NCBI RefSeq assembly: GCF_033807715.1
Contig: NC_084590.1
Location: 6,252,827 to 6,316,826, forward strand
DNA length: 64,000 bases
DNA from: Cololabis saira
Taxonomy: Eukaryota > Chordata > Actinopteri > Beloniformes > Belonidae
Reading direction: 5' to 3'
The notes beneath the pieces are model-generated. The model was not told where the DNA came from. It made no database searches and saw only the letters and a program-made list of their open reading frames with translations. The number at the start of each line of letters is the position of its first letter. Positions within the stretch are counted from its first letter, which is position 1. The position numbers and the translations under genes are program-made. Positions 12,309 through 23,069 of this stretch are shown piece after piece.

Positions 12309-12953
12309 CTTCACTCCTTCATCCAGAGCTACACTCCCTCTACCTTCACTCCTTCATTTAGAGCTACACTCCCTCTACCTTCACTCCTTCATCCAGAGCT
12401 ACACTCCCTCTACCTTAACTCCTTCATCCAGAGCTACTCTCCCTCTACCTTCACTCCTTCATCCAGAGCTACTCCCTCTCCCTTCACTCCTTCATCCAGA
12501 GCTACTCTCCCTCTACTTTCACTCCTTCATCCAGAGCTACACTCCCTCTACCTTCACTCCTTCATCCAGAGCTACACTCCCTCTACCTTCACTCCTTCAT
12601 CCAGAGCTACACTCCCTCTCCCTTCACTCCTTCATCCAGAGCTACTCTCCCTCTACTTTCACTCCTTCATCCAGAGCTACACTCCCTCTACCTTCACTCC
12701 TTCATCCAGAGCTACACTCCCTCTACCTTCACTCCTTCATCCAGAGCTACTCTCCCTCTACCTTCACTCCTTCATCCAGAGCTACACTCCCTCTACCTTC
12801 ACTCCTTCATCCAGAGCTACACTCCCTCTACCTTCACTCCTTCATCCAGAGCTACACTCCCTCTACCTTCACTCCTTCATCCAGAGCTACTCTCCACCTT
12901 CACTCCTTCATCTAGAGCTACTCTCCCTCTACCTTCACTCCTTCATCTAGAGC
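12309..12953 (+). repeat. 35-bp minisatellite inside the LINE frame
   Basis: About 18 copies of CTTCACTCCTTCATCCAGAG plus CTACACTCCCTCTAC, with variants CTACTCTCC, CATCTAG and short units. Because 35 is not a multiple of 3, an open frame reads all three phases in turn (LHSFIQSYTPST, FTPSSRATLPLP, SLLHPELHSLY), giving a 235-codon pseudo-protein. One more partial unit (AGAGCTACACTACCTCT) follows the MITE near 13196. Confidence 0.95.
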
Positions 12954-13180
12954 AGGGGTCCTCAACCCTGGTCCTCGAGGGCCTGTGTCCCTGCAGGCTT
13001 TAGATGTTTCCCTGCTTCATTGCACCGTGATACAAGTGACTGTGTCATCAACAGAATTGTGCAGCCCTGGATGAAAAGCTGATGACGATGATTAATTAGA
13101 ATCAGGTGTGTTAAAGCAGGGAAACATCTAAAACATGCAGGACACCGGCCCTCGAGGACCAGGGTTGAGGACCCTGGTCT
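12954..13180. mobile_element. hAT-type MITE with near-perfect TIRs
   Basis: Ends are CAGGGGTCCTCAACCCTGGT.. and the complementary ..ACCAGGGTTGAGGACCCTG, with about 30 bp of inverted repeat including CCTCGAGGGCC. Flanks share the 7-8-bp duplication TCTAGAG(C). The body has no coding capacity and must use a transposase encoded elsewhere. It is inserted inside the 35-bp minisatellite, whose units lie on both sides, so it post-dates the expansion. Confidence 0.9.
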
Positions 13181-13479
13181 AGAGCTACAGGATCTAGAGC
13201 TACACTACCTCTCCACAGCTCAACTCAGCCAGTGAAAGACGCCTGGTTCTCCCACCACAACGTGGTGTGAAATCAGTATCAGACTCTTCTCCTCCATTGT
13301 TCCCTGATGGTGGAATGACCCACCAAACTCTGTCCGATCTGCAGGGTCTGTACCCACGCTTAGTTGATTGATTTGTCCATATAACTGAGTATGAATTTCT
13401 TTTAGTCTGCCCCGTCCCCCCTGACCAAATGGTCTTGGGTGACCCCACCAGGGGTATTTTCACCCAACAGCATAGCTCC

Positions 13480-13786
13480 TGAGATCATTCAGCATTTCAG
13501 TCATCCAGGATAGACTCGGGGTAAACTCGCTGCTCTTCCACATCCATAGGGGCCAGTTGAGGTGGTTCGGGCATCTGGTGAGGATGCCGCCTGAGCGCAT
13601 CCCTAGGGAGGGATTTTTGGCATGTCCAGCTGGGAGGAGCCCCCAGGAAAAACCCAGAGACATGATATCGCCTCAGTTTCCCTCGTGCACGTGACTTGGA
13701 GGAGGGCAGCCTGGGCCTCAATGTAGCCCCCTGACCTGATCGCGCATAAGTGGAAGTTAATGGATGAATGAATGGATGGATGTACC
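13480..13786 (+). mobile_element. Rex3 LINE 3' end with GGAT tail
   Basis: The + strand encodes the Rex3 polymerase C-terminus: LRWFGHLVRMPPERIPREGF then ACPAGRSPR (about 13555-13640), then a TAAGTGGAAGTTAATGG end and a degenerate (ATGA/ATGG)n tail near 13765. It is 5'-truncated, typical of LINE insertions. It is the same family as the broken copy at 5941-8112. Confidence 0.75.
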
Positions 13787-13866
13787 ACACCAGGTAAAAT
13801 TATACACCGCAATAAACTGATATCTCATCAGGGCCGTGAAGTTTTGATTGACAGCAGACATAGGCA

Positions 13867-14523
13867 CGCCCGCCGATAGGGGGGGACAAACGGGTCTGTT
13901 GTCCTGGGCCCAGGGTAGGGGGGGGCCCAGAACTGGGCCCTCTTTCATTTTCTTTTTCTTTTTATTCTCATTAAATCATGGAATCATTTTTCAAAATGTT
14001 TCAAAATATGGCTATTTGTGGAAAAAATATTTAGTATTTGAGTTACATAAAAGCTTGTTATTTGTTTTCTTGCTAATTGTCCTTGTGGTCAAGAACCCGC
14101 AACACAAAAATGGTTTGGCCGCTGATCAAAATTTGATGTTATCATTTAATTCAACCATTAGAATGGTCAAAATGTCCGATCAGCACAAGTCCGGTGCTCA
14201 GAAAAGAAGAGAAAAGAGAAGAAGAGAAGAAGAAAATAGAGGCCTCAGAGATTCTCTACACAAATATTTTAAAAAGTGGTGACGGTGAAGCTGGAATTAA
14301 TAAAGTCAGCGTAGAGCAAGGTAAGAAACAGCGCAGCCAACGTTTACCAACCTTGTAACTTAACCTAACTGGCTAGCTCTAATGTTAACGTCCATTAGCT
14401 TGTATAAAAACCTGAAGAGCAGAGGGAGAGGAGAGGAAGAGGAGAAGGAGAGATCCGGGCGCAGGGGGGCCCATCTTAGATTATTTTGTTCGGGGCCCCG
14501 GCAAGACTGTCAGCTGGCCTGGG
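13867..14523 (+). mobile_element. hAT deletion derivative with a ZMYM-like N-terminal remnant
   Basis: The body is flanked by a perfect 8-bp direct repeat CATAGGCA at 13859-13866 and 14524-14531, as expected of a hAT insertion. Inside, 14161-14282 encodes MSDQHKSGAQKRREKRRREE and a following LRDSLHKYFKKW, resembling the start of zinc-finger MYM-type hAT transposases, which open with a basic SGAQKRK segment. The rest of the transposase is missing. The terminal inverted repeats are weak (both ends GC-rich), so the exact termini are less certain than the flanking repeat. Confidence 0.6.
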
Positions 14524-14592
14524 CATAGGCACTGGCGGGCTGGACAAGAGCTCTGTGCACAGGGCACCAAACCAATGTACAGAGGCTGCATA

Positions 14593-15296
14593 TGCAGTGG
14601 GGAGAACAAGTATTTGATACACTGCCGATTTTAAAGGTTTTCCCACTTGCAAAGCATGTAGAAGTCTGTAATTTTTATCATAGGTACTCTTCAACTGTGA
14701 GTGATGGAATCTAAAAAAAATCCAGAAAATCACTTTTTTTGCATGGAGCCCCAGACCGAGGGAGATTGACCGTCATCTTGAACTTCTTCCATTTTCTAAT
14801 AATTGCGCCAACAGTTGTTGCCTTCTCACCAAGCTGCTTGCCTATTGTCCTGTAGCCCATCCCAGCCTTGTGCAGGTCTACAATTTTATCCCTGATGTCC
14901 TTACACAGCTCTCTGGTCTTGGCCATTGTGGAGAGGTTGGAGTTTGTTTGATTGAGTGTGTGGACAGGTGTCTTTTATACAGGTAACCAGTTCAAACAGG
15001 TGCAGTTAATACAGGTAATGAGTGGAGAACAGGAGGGCTTCTTAAAGAAGAACTAACAGGTCTGTGAGAGCCGGAAGTCTTACTGGTTGACAGGTGATCA
15101 AATACTTATGTCATGCAATAAAATGCAAATTAATTACTTAAAAATCATACAATGTGATTTTCTGGATTTTTTTTTTAGATTCCATCACTCACAGTTGAAG
15201 AGAACCTATGATAAAAATTACAGACTTCTACATGCTTTTCAAGTGGGAAAACCTGCAAAATCGGCAGTGTATCAAATACGTGTTCTCCCCACTGTA
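14593..15296 (-). mobile_element. Tc1-type transposon, internally deleted, long TIRs
   Basis: The 704-bp element has inverted repeats of about 145 bp starting T(G/A)CAGTGGGGAGAACAAG and TA target duplications at 14591-14592 and 15297-15298. On the - strand, 14926-14715 encodes the N-terminal helix-turn-helix of a Tc1 transposase: [20 protein letters not shown], then [20 protein letters not shown], then [10 protein letters not shown]. The frame then runs into the TIR and stops, so the DDE catalytic domain is gone. Tc1 elements move by cut-and-paste; this copy could do so only with a transposase supplied in trans. Confidence 0.92.
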
Positions 15297-15304
15297 TAAG
15301 GTAT

Positions 15305-16170
15305 CCACATATAATATAAAACTGTTAATTTTCCTTTCCTTTAAATGCAGGTTGCACCTGCTGGAGCTCATAAAAGCTATTTAATGAAGCAGCAGTCAAG
15401 ATGTTTGATGAGGTGTAATTACAGTCATTGTTGGCACACCGGGGCTGAGTTTACAACAACATGGTGGTTGGCGATTACAGAGCTGCCATTAATGACATTT
15501 GCAAACTAGTCTTACTATGCAGAGTAAAATCAAAACACTACCTCACTCGAAAAAGCTAGCATGAGGCTCACGACCTCCTGGGAGTCTGAGTACGAGGGTT
15601 CAAGAAGGGGGAGTTAAAGTAAAGTATTTAGGATAAGTTGAGAGGTAAATAAAAATCACTCACACTCATTCTTCCTTTATCTTTCCCATAGGGGCTACCA
15701 CAGACAATCACACTTCCATTTGATTCTGTCTTCATCATCTTCTGTTTCACCACATCCAAAAGCTCCATGTCCATCATCCTTCTACTAATAGTTCCACTAT
15801 CCCAGGAAATAGGAAGGAAAGGAAAGACTGACAGTTAAAGTAGTGTTGATCTGAAATAAAATTGTTGCAGTGTAAAAAGGAGTTGAAAAATGTGTTGAAC
15901 TGCTAAAGAACTTGAATCTCATCTACTGTAAATAACATGATATGAACACGTTCATTGTGTCCATGGTAAATAAATAAACATGAAAAACTCATACCAGAGC
16001 AGATGATGCCGTCAACTTTCTTCGCGTTATAAAAGAGTCATGTCCTTTTAACGGCCGGAGTGTGTATGAGCGAGCATGTGCGTGAGAGACGTGTGCGTAC
16101 TGATGCGGGGAGAATTTGACTGGGAAAGTTTGAAGTGTGTCCCCCAGACGGATACAGCTGCAGGAACAGC
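15305..16170. other. Spacer with a possible weak repeat
   Basis: Mostly unique sequence. 15660-15800 (CCATAGGGGCTACCACAGAC.. through CACCACATCCAAAAG) vaguely resembles a common fish interspersed repeat, but I cannot assign it. Confidence 0.35.
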
Positions 16171-16181
16171 ATCGGTACAGT

Positions 16182-16940
16182 CAGTACTGGAGTTGAGGGG
16201 GGATGAGGGGGGATGAGGGGGGATGGCACCCCCCCTGAAATAAAAACGGTCCAAATCATCCCCCCTGTAAAACTGCCATCCCCCCTTTCCATCCCTTATG
16301 TCATTTCATCAATGAATGTGGTTTTACTGCTATTTCAACATTTAGAGTCATCACCAGAAAAATAACTTATTTGACAATTTTCACCTGTTTCAAGTAAATT
16401 TTCACTTGAAATAAGTAGAAAAATCTGCCAGTGGGACAAGATTTATCTTCTTATTACAAGCAAAAAAATCTTGTTCCACTGGCAGATTTTTCTACTTATT
16501 TTAAGTGAAAATCTACTTGAAACAGGTGAAAATTGTTGTTTTTTCCAGTGATGAGTCTTGTTTTAAGTGTAATGAGATTTATTTTATTAAAATTAGACAT
16601 TTTAACTAGAAATAAGACAAATATTCTTGTTAAGATTGTGAGTTTTTGCAGTGATCCATGTTACTTATCCTGTGAAGGACAGAGTCATATTGATAAGTTC
16701 AGAAAAGTGTTTTTTATTGTTGTGTTTTGATGTATTTGATGTAAGCCCAGTGGATATTTAAAGCTTACAGAAGGCTGCATTTAACTGCTGCTATGTCATT
16801 CCTGCAGTATTTCTGCAGGTGTTTTGGTCACTGCTATTATTTGTAAGATATTATATTATTTGTAATCAGCACAAATTATCTGTCCCCATATGATAAAATC
16901 CACCATCCCCCCTGATTCTTTTTTTACAACTCGAGTACTG
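16182..16940 (+). mobile_element. hAT-type MITE family A, copy 1 (759 bp)
   Basis: Termini are CAGTACTGGAGTTG and CAACTCGAGTACTG, giving a 14-bp inverted repeat, inside a perfect 8-bp duplication GGTACAGT (16174-16181 and 16941-16948). Subterminal GGGGGGATG arrays mark both ends. There is no coding capacity. The centre holds a 71-nt-arm hairpin (16374-16536). A nearly identical copy in the opposite orientation is at 22269-23028 with a different target duplication, proving independent transposition. Confidence 0.92.
16374..16536. repeat. Long near-perfect hairpin inside MITE family A, copy 1
   Basis: Arm 1 at 16374-16444 (ACAATTTTCACCTGTTTCAA.. ending GGGACAAGATTT) is complementary with few mismatches to arm 2 at 16466-16536 (AAATCTTGTTCCACTGG.. 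ending GGTGAAAATTGT), loop about 21 nt. If transcribed it would make a 71-bp stem, long enough to be a small-RNA substrate. Confidence 0.9.
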
Positions 16941-16978
16941 GGTACAGTAAATAAAAGCGTTGCCATTCCTTCAGCTGG

Positions 16979-17458
16979 AATCAAATCAAATCAACCTTTA
17001 TTTGTTTAGCGCTTTTCATATGAATAAAAATGCAATACAAAGCGCTTTACATAAAACATAAAACTTAGTAACATAAGACCATAAGACCTGAGTTAAAACA
17101 ACAAGAACAGCTAGTTAAAACAAGGGTATACAAGAAAGACTAAAAGGAATCAGCTAAAAGCCAATTTAAAAACGTGAGTCTGGAGCCTGCTTTTAAAGCA
17201 TGAACAGTCTCTGGTCCCTGAGATTCTCCGGCAGGCTGTTCCACACACGTGGGCTGTAGTAATTAAATGATGCCTCACCTTGGGTTATGGTCCTAACTTT
17301 AGGAATGAATAAAAGGCCGGAGGACCTCAGGGTCCGCCAGGGTTTATAGGGTAAAAGCAGATCAGACAGATAAGAAGGCCTGAGACCGTTAAGAGATTTA
17401 AAAACTAATAAGAGAACCTTAAAATGGACGGAAGCATCTCCATCACCAGTTGTCATGT
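16979..17458 (-). mobile_element. L2/Rex1-type LINE 3' fragment
   Basis: On the - strand, 17456-17193 encodes the polymerase C-terminus: FKVLLLVFKSLNGLRPSYL, then LLLPYKPWRTLRSSGLLF, then PRVWNSLPENLRD. A 3' untranslated part follows, with GTAAAGCGCTTTGTATTGC, and ends in a (TTGAT)n-type tail at 16979. The element is 5'-truncated, as usual for LINEs, and this stretch is open without stops, so it is fairly young. Confidence 0.88.
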
Positions 17459-17459
17459 G

Positions 17460-18641
17460 TTAAGTGCGTTTCAGTTACGAGCGCTGCTCGTCCCACGGGT
17501 GGACTGCAGCTCCACTGTGCTCATGAATGGTCGGCACACGTACAACACGGTCAAAAAGTTGTTCAATTCTCACACATTTGGTTGAATACATTCAACCATA
17601 TTCCAGGTGGAGAGTAAACAACACTTTACAGGTAACTAGAAATATATTTCAGAAGACGCTTGCATTTGTGTACAGTAATCACTGCAAGAGTGGTGAAGCT
17701 TTAGATCCAACTTTATTGTCACAACACATGTAGCAAGTACGTAAATTAATCCTTTGATAAACTAAACGAAGAAGACAACAACACTAAAGATGTAGAACCT
17801 GGAGGAGATGATAGATGTGCTGCTGGGTCTGTGGCTTGTGTTCCATATCAAGTTAAAAAATGAGATAGAGAGAGAAGATTCAAGCGACGATGCTTTTTAA
17901 TTTTTTTTTAGTTTGTCTCTGCGCTGCTGAAAAGTCAGCTGGAGCCGTGAGCAGCTATGAAGAGACAGAGCTCCTGGTAGATCTGGTCGTTCCTTATCTC
18001 CGTCTAGATCCCTTTTTAATTCTCTCCTCAGCACCAGGTTTATGAACATCTGCACCTCAGAGTTGGATCATGAAAGAGACTTCTGTGCTGCTGTTGCTGG
18101 TCGAATAAAAAGCAACAACATTTCTTTGGCTAAATTTTACAAAATCCATACCTTATGAATACAAAAATGGCGCCCTGGACCAGTACGCCATTTACAAGTC
18201 AAAGTTCAAATTTGGTTTTGGATAAATGCTTTTGATTTCCCCCCCTCTTTTCCTCTGAAGAGCATTGGTACAGATTTGAGTTTTAAATCGATGATCCTCC
18301 AGTTTGACTTATGAAAGCGTGGATCTGTGTTTGGAGCGGCTGAGCGAAGACAGGCCTCAACGTCACGCCGACCGGCGCAGAGCGGATACAAGCGCAGTGT
18401 CGTTCACCTCCAGAACCTTCTGAATCTTCTCTCCTTACCTCTCTGAACAAATGACTTATCAATCTTTTTTCATGTCTTATAAACGCAGTGAAAGAAATGC
18501 TAGAGGTGCTGAGGCCCAACCCAAGACTTGCAAGTTTCAGTTCAGCTGTTTATACCCAAATACACCTGTTTATTGGCTCTGGAGCTTCGGTGGAGGATAA
18601 ACGTGAATATTCTGAGGCACAGATAAGGCTGGGTTGGGGGG
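17460..18641. other. Unique non-coding sequence
   Basis: No gene recognised. The frames here overlap low-complexity or GC-neutral sequence without family motifs. Confidence 0.45.
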
Positions 18642-18649
18642 GTCCTCTG

Positions 18650-19391
18650 TAGGGATGTGAATCGAAAACATTTTATGCCAACGATTCCCTTATTCCAGTG
18701 GGCGCGAATGACGTCACCATTTGCGCCCAGCAATAAAACATGGCGACAAAGCGGCATAAACGCTCGAAAGTTTGGTTACATTTTACCAAAAAGGATGACA
18801 ACAGGGCGACTTGCAATACTTGCAATGTGGACATTTTTGGAAACACTAGTATCATGCAAAAGCATTTGCATACACAGCATGCAATAACTTTTAATGCATG
18901 TCGCCCATGAACCTGAAGGTCGGTGGTTCCAACCCTAGTTCCTCCTGGGTCCACCAAAGTGTCCTTGGGCAAGACACTGAATCCCCCGGTTGCTCCCGGT
19001 TGTCAGGCCAGCGCCGTTGTATGGCAGCTCCGCCGACAACCGGTGTGTGAATGTGTGTGTGAATGTGTGCGTGTGTGGGTGAATGTTTGCAGCGTAAAGT
19101 GCTTTGGGGCTGTAGGAGTACAGCTGGAAAGCGCTATATAAGTGTAAGCCATTTACCATTTACCATTTACCATGTCGCGTGTTTGATCTGTTCCGAGTCT
19201 GGAATGAATCTTCTCAACCTAGCAGCAGCGACAATGTTAGCCAGTCCTCTGTTGATTAGTTGTTGCTAATCGACCAGTTTGTTCTCCTTTTTTCCAAATG
19301 AGAATCGATAAGAGAATCGATAAAGAATCAAATCATTAAACAGAATTGAAAATGGAATTGTAATAGGAAAAATCTTCAATTCCCATCCCTA
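18650..19391 (+). mobile_element. hAT transposon remnant with BED zinc finger, containing a SINE
   Basis: Ends TAGGGATGTGAATCG and ..CAATTCCCATCCCTA form the inverted repeat, within a perfect 8-bp duplication GTCCTCTG (18642-18649 and 19392-19399). The + strand from about 18740 encodes a BED-type zinc finger: KRSKVWLHFTKKDDN, then ATCNTCN, then MQKHLHTQH, with the C-x2-C and H-x4-H zinc ligands. The catalytic RNase-H-like and dimerisation domains are missing. A SINE at 18905-19170 sits just after the finger. Confidence 0.9.
18905..19170 (+). mobile_element. tRNA-type SINE with (CATTTAC)n tail
   Basis: It is flanked by a perfect 8-bp duplication CATGTCGC (18897-18904 and 19171-19178). It starts with a B-box-like GGTCGGTGGTTCCAACCC, continues CCTTGGGCAAGACACTGAA and GTGTGTGAATGTGTG, then AAGCGCTATATAAGTG and a 7-bp tail repeat CCATTTA. 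The A-box side is short, so it is probably 5'-truncated. It lies wholly inside the hAT of 18650-19391 and is therefore younger. Confidence 0.85.
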
Positions 19392-19399
19392 GTCCTCTG

Positions 19400-19990
19400 T
19401 GTTTTTATTATCACACTTCCATGTTATACTCCAAGCTACTGAATTACCGGCACCTCCAACAGATGCCAAATGCCAAACAAAAGTCCTGAGGTTCTTAGTT
19501 CATCCTTATAAGTGCATGTCTAACCCCGGGAAGATCATCACAATGTCATGGCCTCATTTACAAGTCATGTATTATATGAACCAGCAACTACTTCCAACTG
19601 AAAAAAAGCACCAATGACAGAAATATCAAGCTTCTCATCCTTCATACCCCTTTTGGACGTGGACTGTCCAGAACTCCCCAAACATACTGGTCCGTTTAAA
19701 GTGGACTACCAGGGCTGGTGTGAGTGAATGCTTGCATCGCTGCTCGTTTCGGCTCCAGCAGCCATTTCAGAGTTCGTTGATTGGTGTTCCAGTTGGTCGG
19801 CTTGGCTAAATGGTGCTGAAAGCCTCAGAGAAGGACCTGAAAGTGGCTGGCCTGGAGAACCCGGCTGCTGAGGTCGGGATTCACGAGAGACATCACAGCT
19901 GGGGTCCTCTGGTTAGCCACGACCAGCAGTCTTCAAATGGGAGCAAAGATAGCTGCCTCCGGTTGCTTTGCATCGCCTTAACTCTTCCGG
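19400..19990. other. Unique non-coding sequence
   Basis: Nothing recognised. Confidence 0.4.
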
Positions 19991-19994
19991 TCTA

Positions 19995-20831
19995 ACACCG
20001 TGTCATAACTGCATGCGACGCGAGCGAGCGTCAGCGACAAAAACAATTCCATTGCTTTATTTTCTATTGGAATGTCCAAACTGGCTGCGAGCGACGCAGC
20101 GCTGCGCGGAGCGCCGTTTTGAGCTGAACATTTATTGGACGCCCGGTTTCAATTTTCTTCCTGTCGCTCGCGTTCAAAGCCGGTTGAAAGCGCTGTAGGA
20201 AACAGTCATTCAATACAAGAACCTCAATAAAGTGGCAGCTACTGGAGGGAAATCGCCAGGGAGCTGGAAGGTTCTGATAAGATAATAAGATATAATAATA
20301 AGATAATATATAATAATAATATAATAACATTTCTTTCTGCCGTTTTATTGAGGTTTTTGTAGTGAAATGAGGAGGAATCATAGAGATAACTTCTCATTTC
20401 AACTAACTGGATCAGCCGTTCCTCATCCGTGACTGTTTTTCAACCAGCTTTCAACGTGAGCGACAGGAAGAAAATAGAAGAACATTTAAATATCACAATA
20501 TCAAGCTTGTTTTCTGTTTAGAAAGTCCAAACGTAGGAAGATTACAAGTACTCACCCATCTTTTACTTGTCTCTTTACTCTTTTAGGAGTTATTTTAGGA
20601 GTTTCTTTCAGGAGCGCATGGGCGGGTAGTGCGGTGAATAAAGGCTGATTTATGGTTCCGCGTAAAATCGACGCCGTAGGTCTGCGTTGGTGTAACGCGG
20701 AACCATAAATCAGCCTTTTAAAAAGCGAGTTTCAGCTGTCAATCAAAATAATGTGGGGCCCATAACGGTTTCAGTGTGGACAGAGAGTGTCCGTGATAGT
20801 CGGACGCTCGCGTGCAGTTAGGACAGGCTGT
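19995..20831. mobile_element. Candidate DNA transposon with CpG-rich TIRs
   Basis: The left end ACACCGTGTCATAACTGC followed by ACGCGAGCG is matched by the reverse complement of the right end, ACAGCCTGTCCTAACTGC followed by ACGCGAGCG. Subterminal GAGCGACGCAGCGCTGCGCG and CTGTCGCTCGCGTTC strings are typical of Harbinger/ISL2EU-like fish elements in my memory. No transposase is left, and I could not settle the target duplication. It contains the small palindromic MITE at 20642-20716. Confidence 0.55.
20642..20716. mobile_element. Palindromic MITE family B, copy 1
   Basis: AGGCTGATTTATGGTTCCGC is inverted at the other end (GCGGAACCATAAATCAGCCT), making an almost complete 75-bp palindrome. Related copies are at 50063-50202 and 61014-61129. 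The short length and TTA-type duplication seen at copy 2 suggest a PIF/Harbinger-type MITE. Confidence 0.85.
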
Positions 20832-22260
20832 GACCCAGAACCAGCGTCAGAACCAGCGTCAGAAGCAGCGCCTCCTGCTACAGCTAAACTCAGGACCACC
20901 AGGAGCACAGCTCTGGTACTGCATCTATACTCAGACGTATGTCCTGCAATCAAACTTCAGATCCTAGTTGATCCGTCTTCATGTACTTGTCCCGCTTATC
21001 GCTCTCTTGAGCGTCAGTAAGTGTTGTAAGTGTCGCTGCTGGTCACAGCAGGCTGTGACTCTGCTGCCTTCTCATTTCTCAGAGCTTATTGGCGAGTGCC
21101 ACAAAGTGATCTGTTGCCGTGGTACCGTCCAATCAACTGCAAACATTCACCCTCCATTTCCTGCTGTGCTATCGGCCTGCGGCATCTGATTGGACTGAGA
21201 GACGCACAAACGCCTCGTACTTCTGATCCAGGATTTCTTTCCTGAAAACATTTTGTGGTCTCGTGTGCTTCGTTTCTACGACGATCAACGAGCAAATGAG
21301 ATAAATCACCCCAGGAGTGATGGGTCAGCGTAATAAAAAAGGAAAATATGGTGGAGTTGATCACAAGTATGCTAGAACAGAGAGAAGTGGCGGTGTAACG
21401 GTGGTGAAAGCACGTCCGCCCAACAGACAGACAGACGGCGGCGGCGCCGAGGCGGAGGGGCCGAGGCGGAGGGGCCGAGGCGGAGGGGCCGAGGCGGAGG
21501 GCTTTCAGCAGCAGCGCCAGCTGTGCCCCGTTCGGACTGGCACTGACAGCCATTCAGGCCCGGCGGGGTCACGCGAGGACACAAACGGAGCGGGGAGGGT
21601 AGAGCGCCACTGAGGGGAGGCAGAAGGACGGGGGAGGGAAGGAGGAGGAGAGGACGAGGGAGTGCTTGGTGTGATGGAGGAAACAAAAGGAAGAAGGAAA
21701 GGCAAAGAAAGCCTCCGCAGCAGGGTCCGCCTGATGAATCTGCCTCCATTTACAAGAGCAATATTGATTTTTTGGGTAAACACTGGTGCCACGAGGTCGT
21801 CAGCACCATCAGATATGATGGATACGATGAAGACTGCTAGCGTCGCATTAGATTTCACTGAGAAGTTAGACCTTTACCCCACATAGAGAGCCTGATGTCT
21901 GGCCGCCAGTGTTTCTGTTCATATGAAAGGCTTCAGTTCCCTTCAGACTGCTGCAGTTAGCTTATATAACTGCTCACACTACTGGTGCATTCATACGTCA
22001 TGAACGGTGATCTGGTTCACCTCCAAGTCACACTACTAACACAAACTGAATAAGGCTATGAACCTTGGGTGTTGACAGCAGGAATAACGAATACGATGGG
22101 TTTCAACCGTGTCTTTGCAGCTCTGTCCGGAGCGGTCTCAGGATGCTTCATTAGCCGTGTTTCCATTAGTTCTGGGGCAAAATTTGAGCGAAATCTGAAA
22201 ACTTTGCTGGACCTTGACTGAGGTTATCTCTTCTGGTGCTCAGTCCTTCCAAAAATGATG
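20832..22260. other. CpG-rich stretch without a recognised gene
   Basis: 21380-21700 is GC- and purine-rich and includes a 14-bp minisatellite. A 21731-21837 + frame (SIYKSNIDFLGKHWCHEVV..) is not recognisable to me and ends at a stop without a donor. It could be a first exon of an unidentified gene, but evidence is thin. Confidence 0.3.
21447..21501 (+). repeat. 14-bp GC-rich minisatellite
   Basis: Four tandem copies of CCGAGGCGGAGGGG. Confidence 0.9.
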
Positions 22261-22268
22261 GTTATGGG

Positions 22269-23028
22269 CAGTACTCGAGTTGTAAAAAAAGATCAGGGGG
22301 GATGGTGGATTTTATCATATGGGGACAGATAATTTGTGCTGATTACAAATAATATAATATATTACAAATAATAGCAGTGACCAAAACACCTGCAGAAATA
22401 CTGCAGGAATGACATAGCAGCAGTTAAATGCAGCCTTCTGTAAGCTTTAAATATCCACTGGGCTTACATCAAATACATCAAAACACAACAATAAAAAACA
22501 CTTTTCTGAACTTATCAATATGACTCTGTCCTTCACAGGATAAGTAACATGGATCACTGCAAAAACTCACAATCTTAACAAGAATATTTGTCTTATTTCT
22601 AGTTAAAATGTCTCATTTTAGTAAAAAAATCTCATTACACTTAAAACAAGACTCGTCACTGGAAAAAACAACAATTTTCACCTGTTTCAAGTAGATTTTC
22701 ACTTAAAATAAGTAGAAAAATCTGCCAGTGGAACAAATCTTTTTTGCTTGTAATAAGAAGATAAATCTTGTCCCACTGGCAGATTTTCCTACTTATTTCA
22801 AGTGAAAATGTACTTGAAACAGGTGAAAATTGTCAAATAAGTTATTTTTCTGGTGTTATTTTTCTGGTGATGACTCTAAATGTTGAAATAGCAGTAAAAC
22901 CACATTCATTGATGAAATGACATAAGGGATGGAAAGGAGGGATGGCAGTTTTACAGGGGGATGATTTGGACCGTTTTTATTTCAGGGGGGATGCCATCCC
23001 CCCTCATCCCCCCTCATATCCAGTACTG
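22269..23028 (-). mobile_element. hAT-type MITE family A, copy 2 (760 bp)
   Basis: Reverse orientation of the element at 16182-16940, with a perfect 8-bp duplication GTTATGGG (22261-22268 and 23029-23036). Termini are CAGTACTCGAGTTG and ATCCAGTACTG. Differences are few: single bases, small indels in the T-tracts, and a repeated TTATTTTTCTGGTG. The hairpin is conserved at 22671-22833. Two opposite copies 6 kb apart could drive inversion of the intervening DNA. Confidence 0.92.
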
Positions 23029-23069
23029 GTTATGGGTGTCCAGAGAATCTCTAATTTTAGCGCACAGTG

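Larger units (their letters stand above)
11740..13400 (+). mobile_element. L2-type LINE polymerase region, expanded by a minisatellite and hit by a MITE
   Basis: The + strand carries WMKDRHLQLNLSKTEL (11799-11846), TSSARNLGVML near 11920, then SRIDYCNSLLVGLPAAQ (12090-12140), and a HWIPVAAS-like stretch near 12235. The C-terminal part resumes after the tandem array as a segment around 13215-13340 with PDGGMTHQTL. Stops and frameshifts are present. The array at 12309-12953 replaces what should be the short LLQPYTPSR region, so the repeat unit was born from the element's own coding sequence. Confidence 0.8.

Noticed and set aside
12243..12950. 235-codon + strand frame of Ser/Pro/Leu repeats
   Set aside because: Translation of a 35-bp minisatellite in three rotating frames within a dead LINE.
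12309..12953. Regular array resembling a CRISPR
   Set aside because: Units are directly tandem with no unique spacers, and the DNA is eukaryotic.
18905..19170. Functional tRNA gene
   Set aside because: Only a B-box-like segment is present, with no cloverleaf; it is part of a SINE.
21731..21837. Possible coding exon with SIYKSNIDFLGKHWCHEVV
   Set aside because: Not recognised, ends in a stop without a donor site, and lies in GC-rich sequence where chance frames are common.
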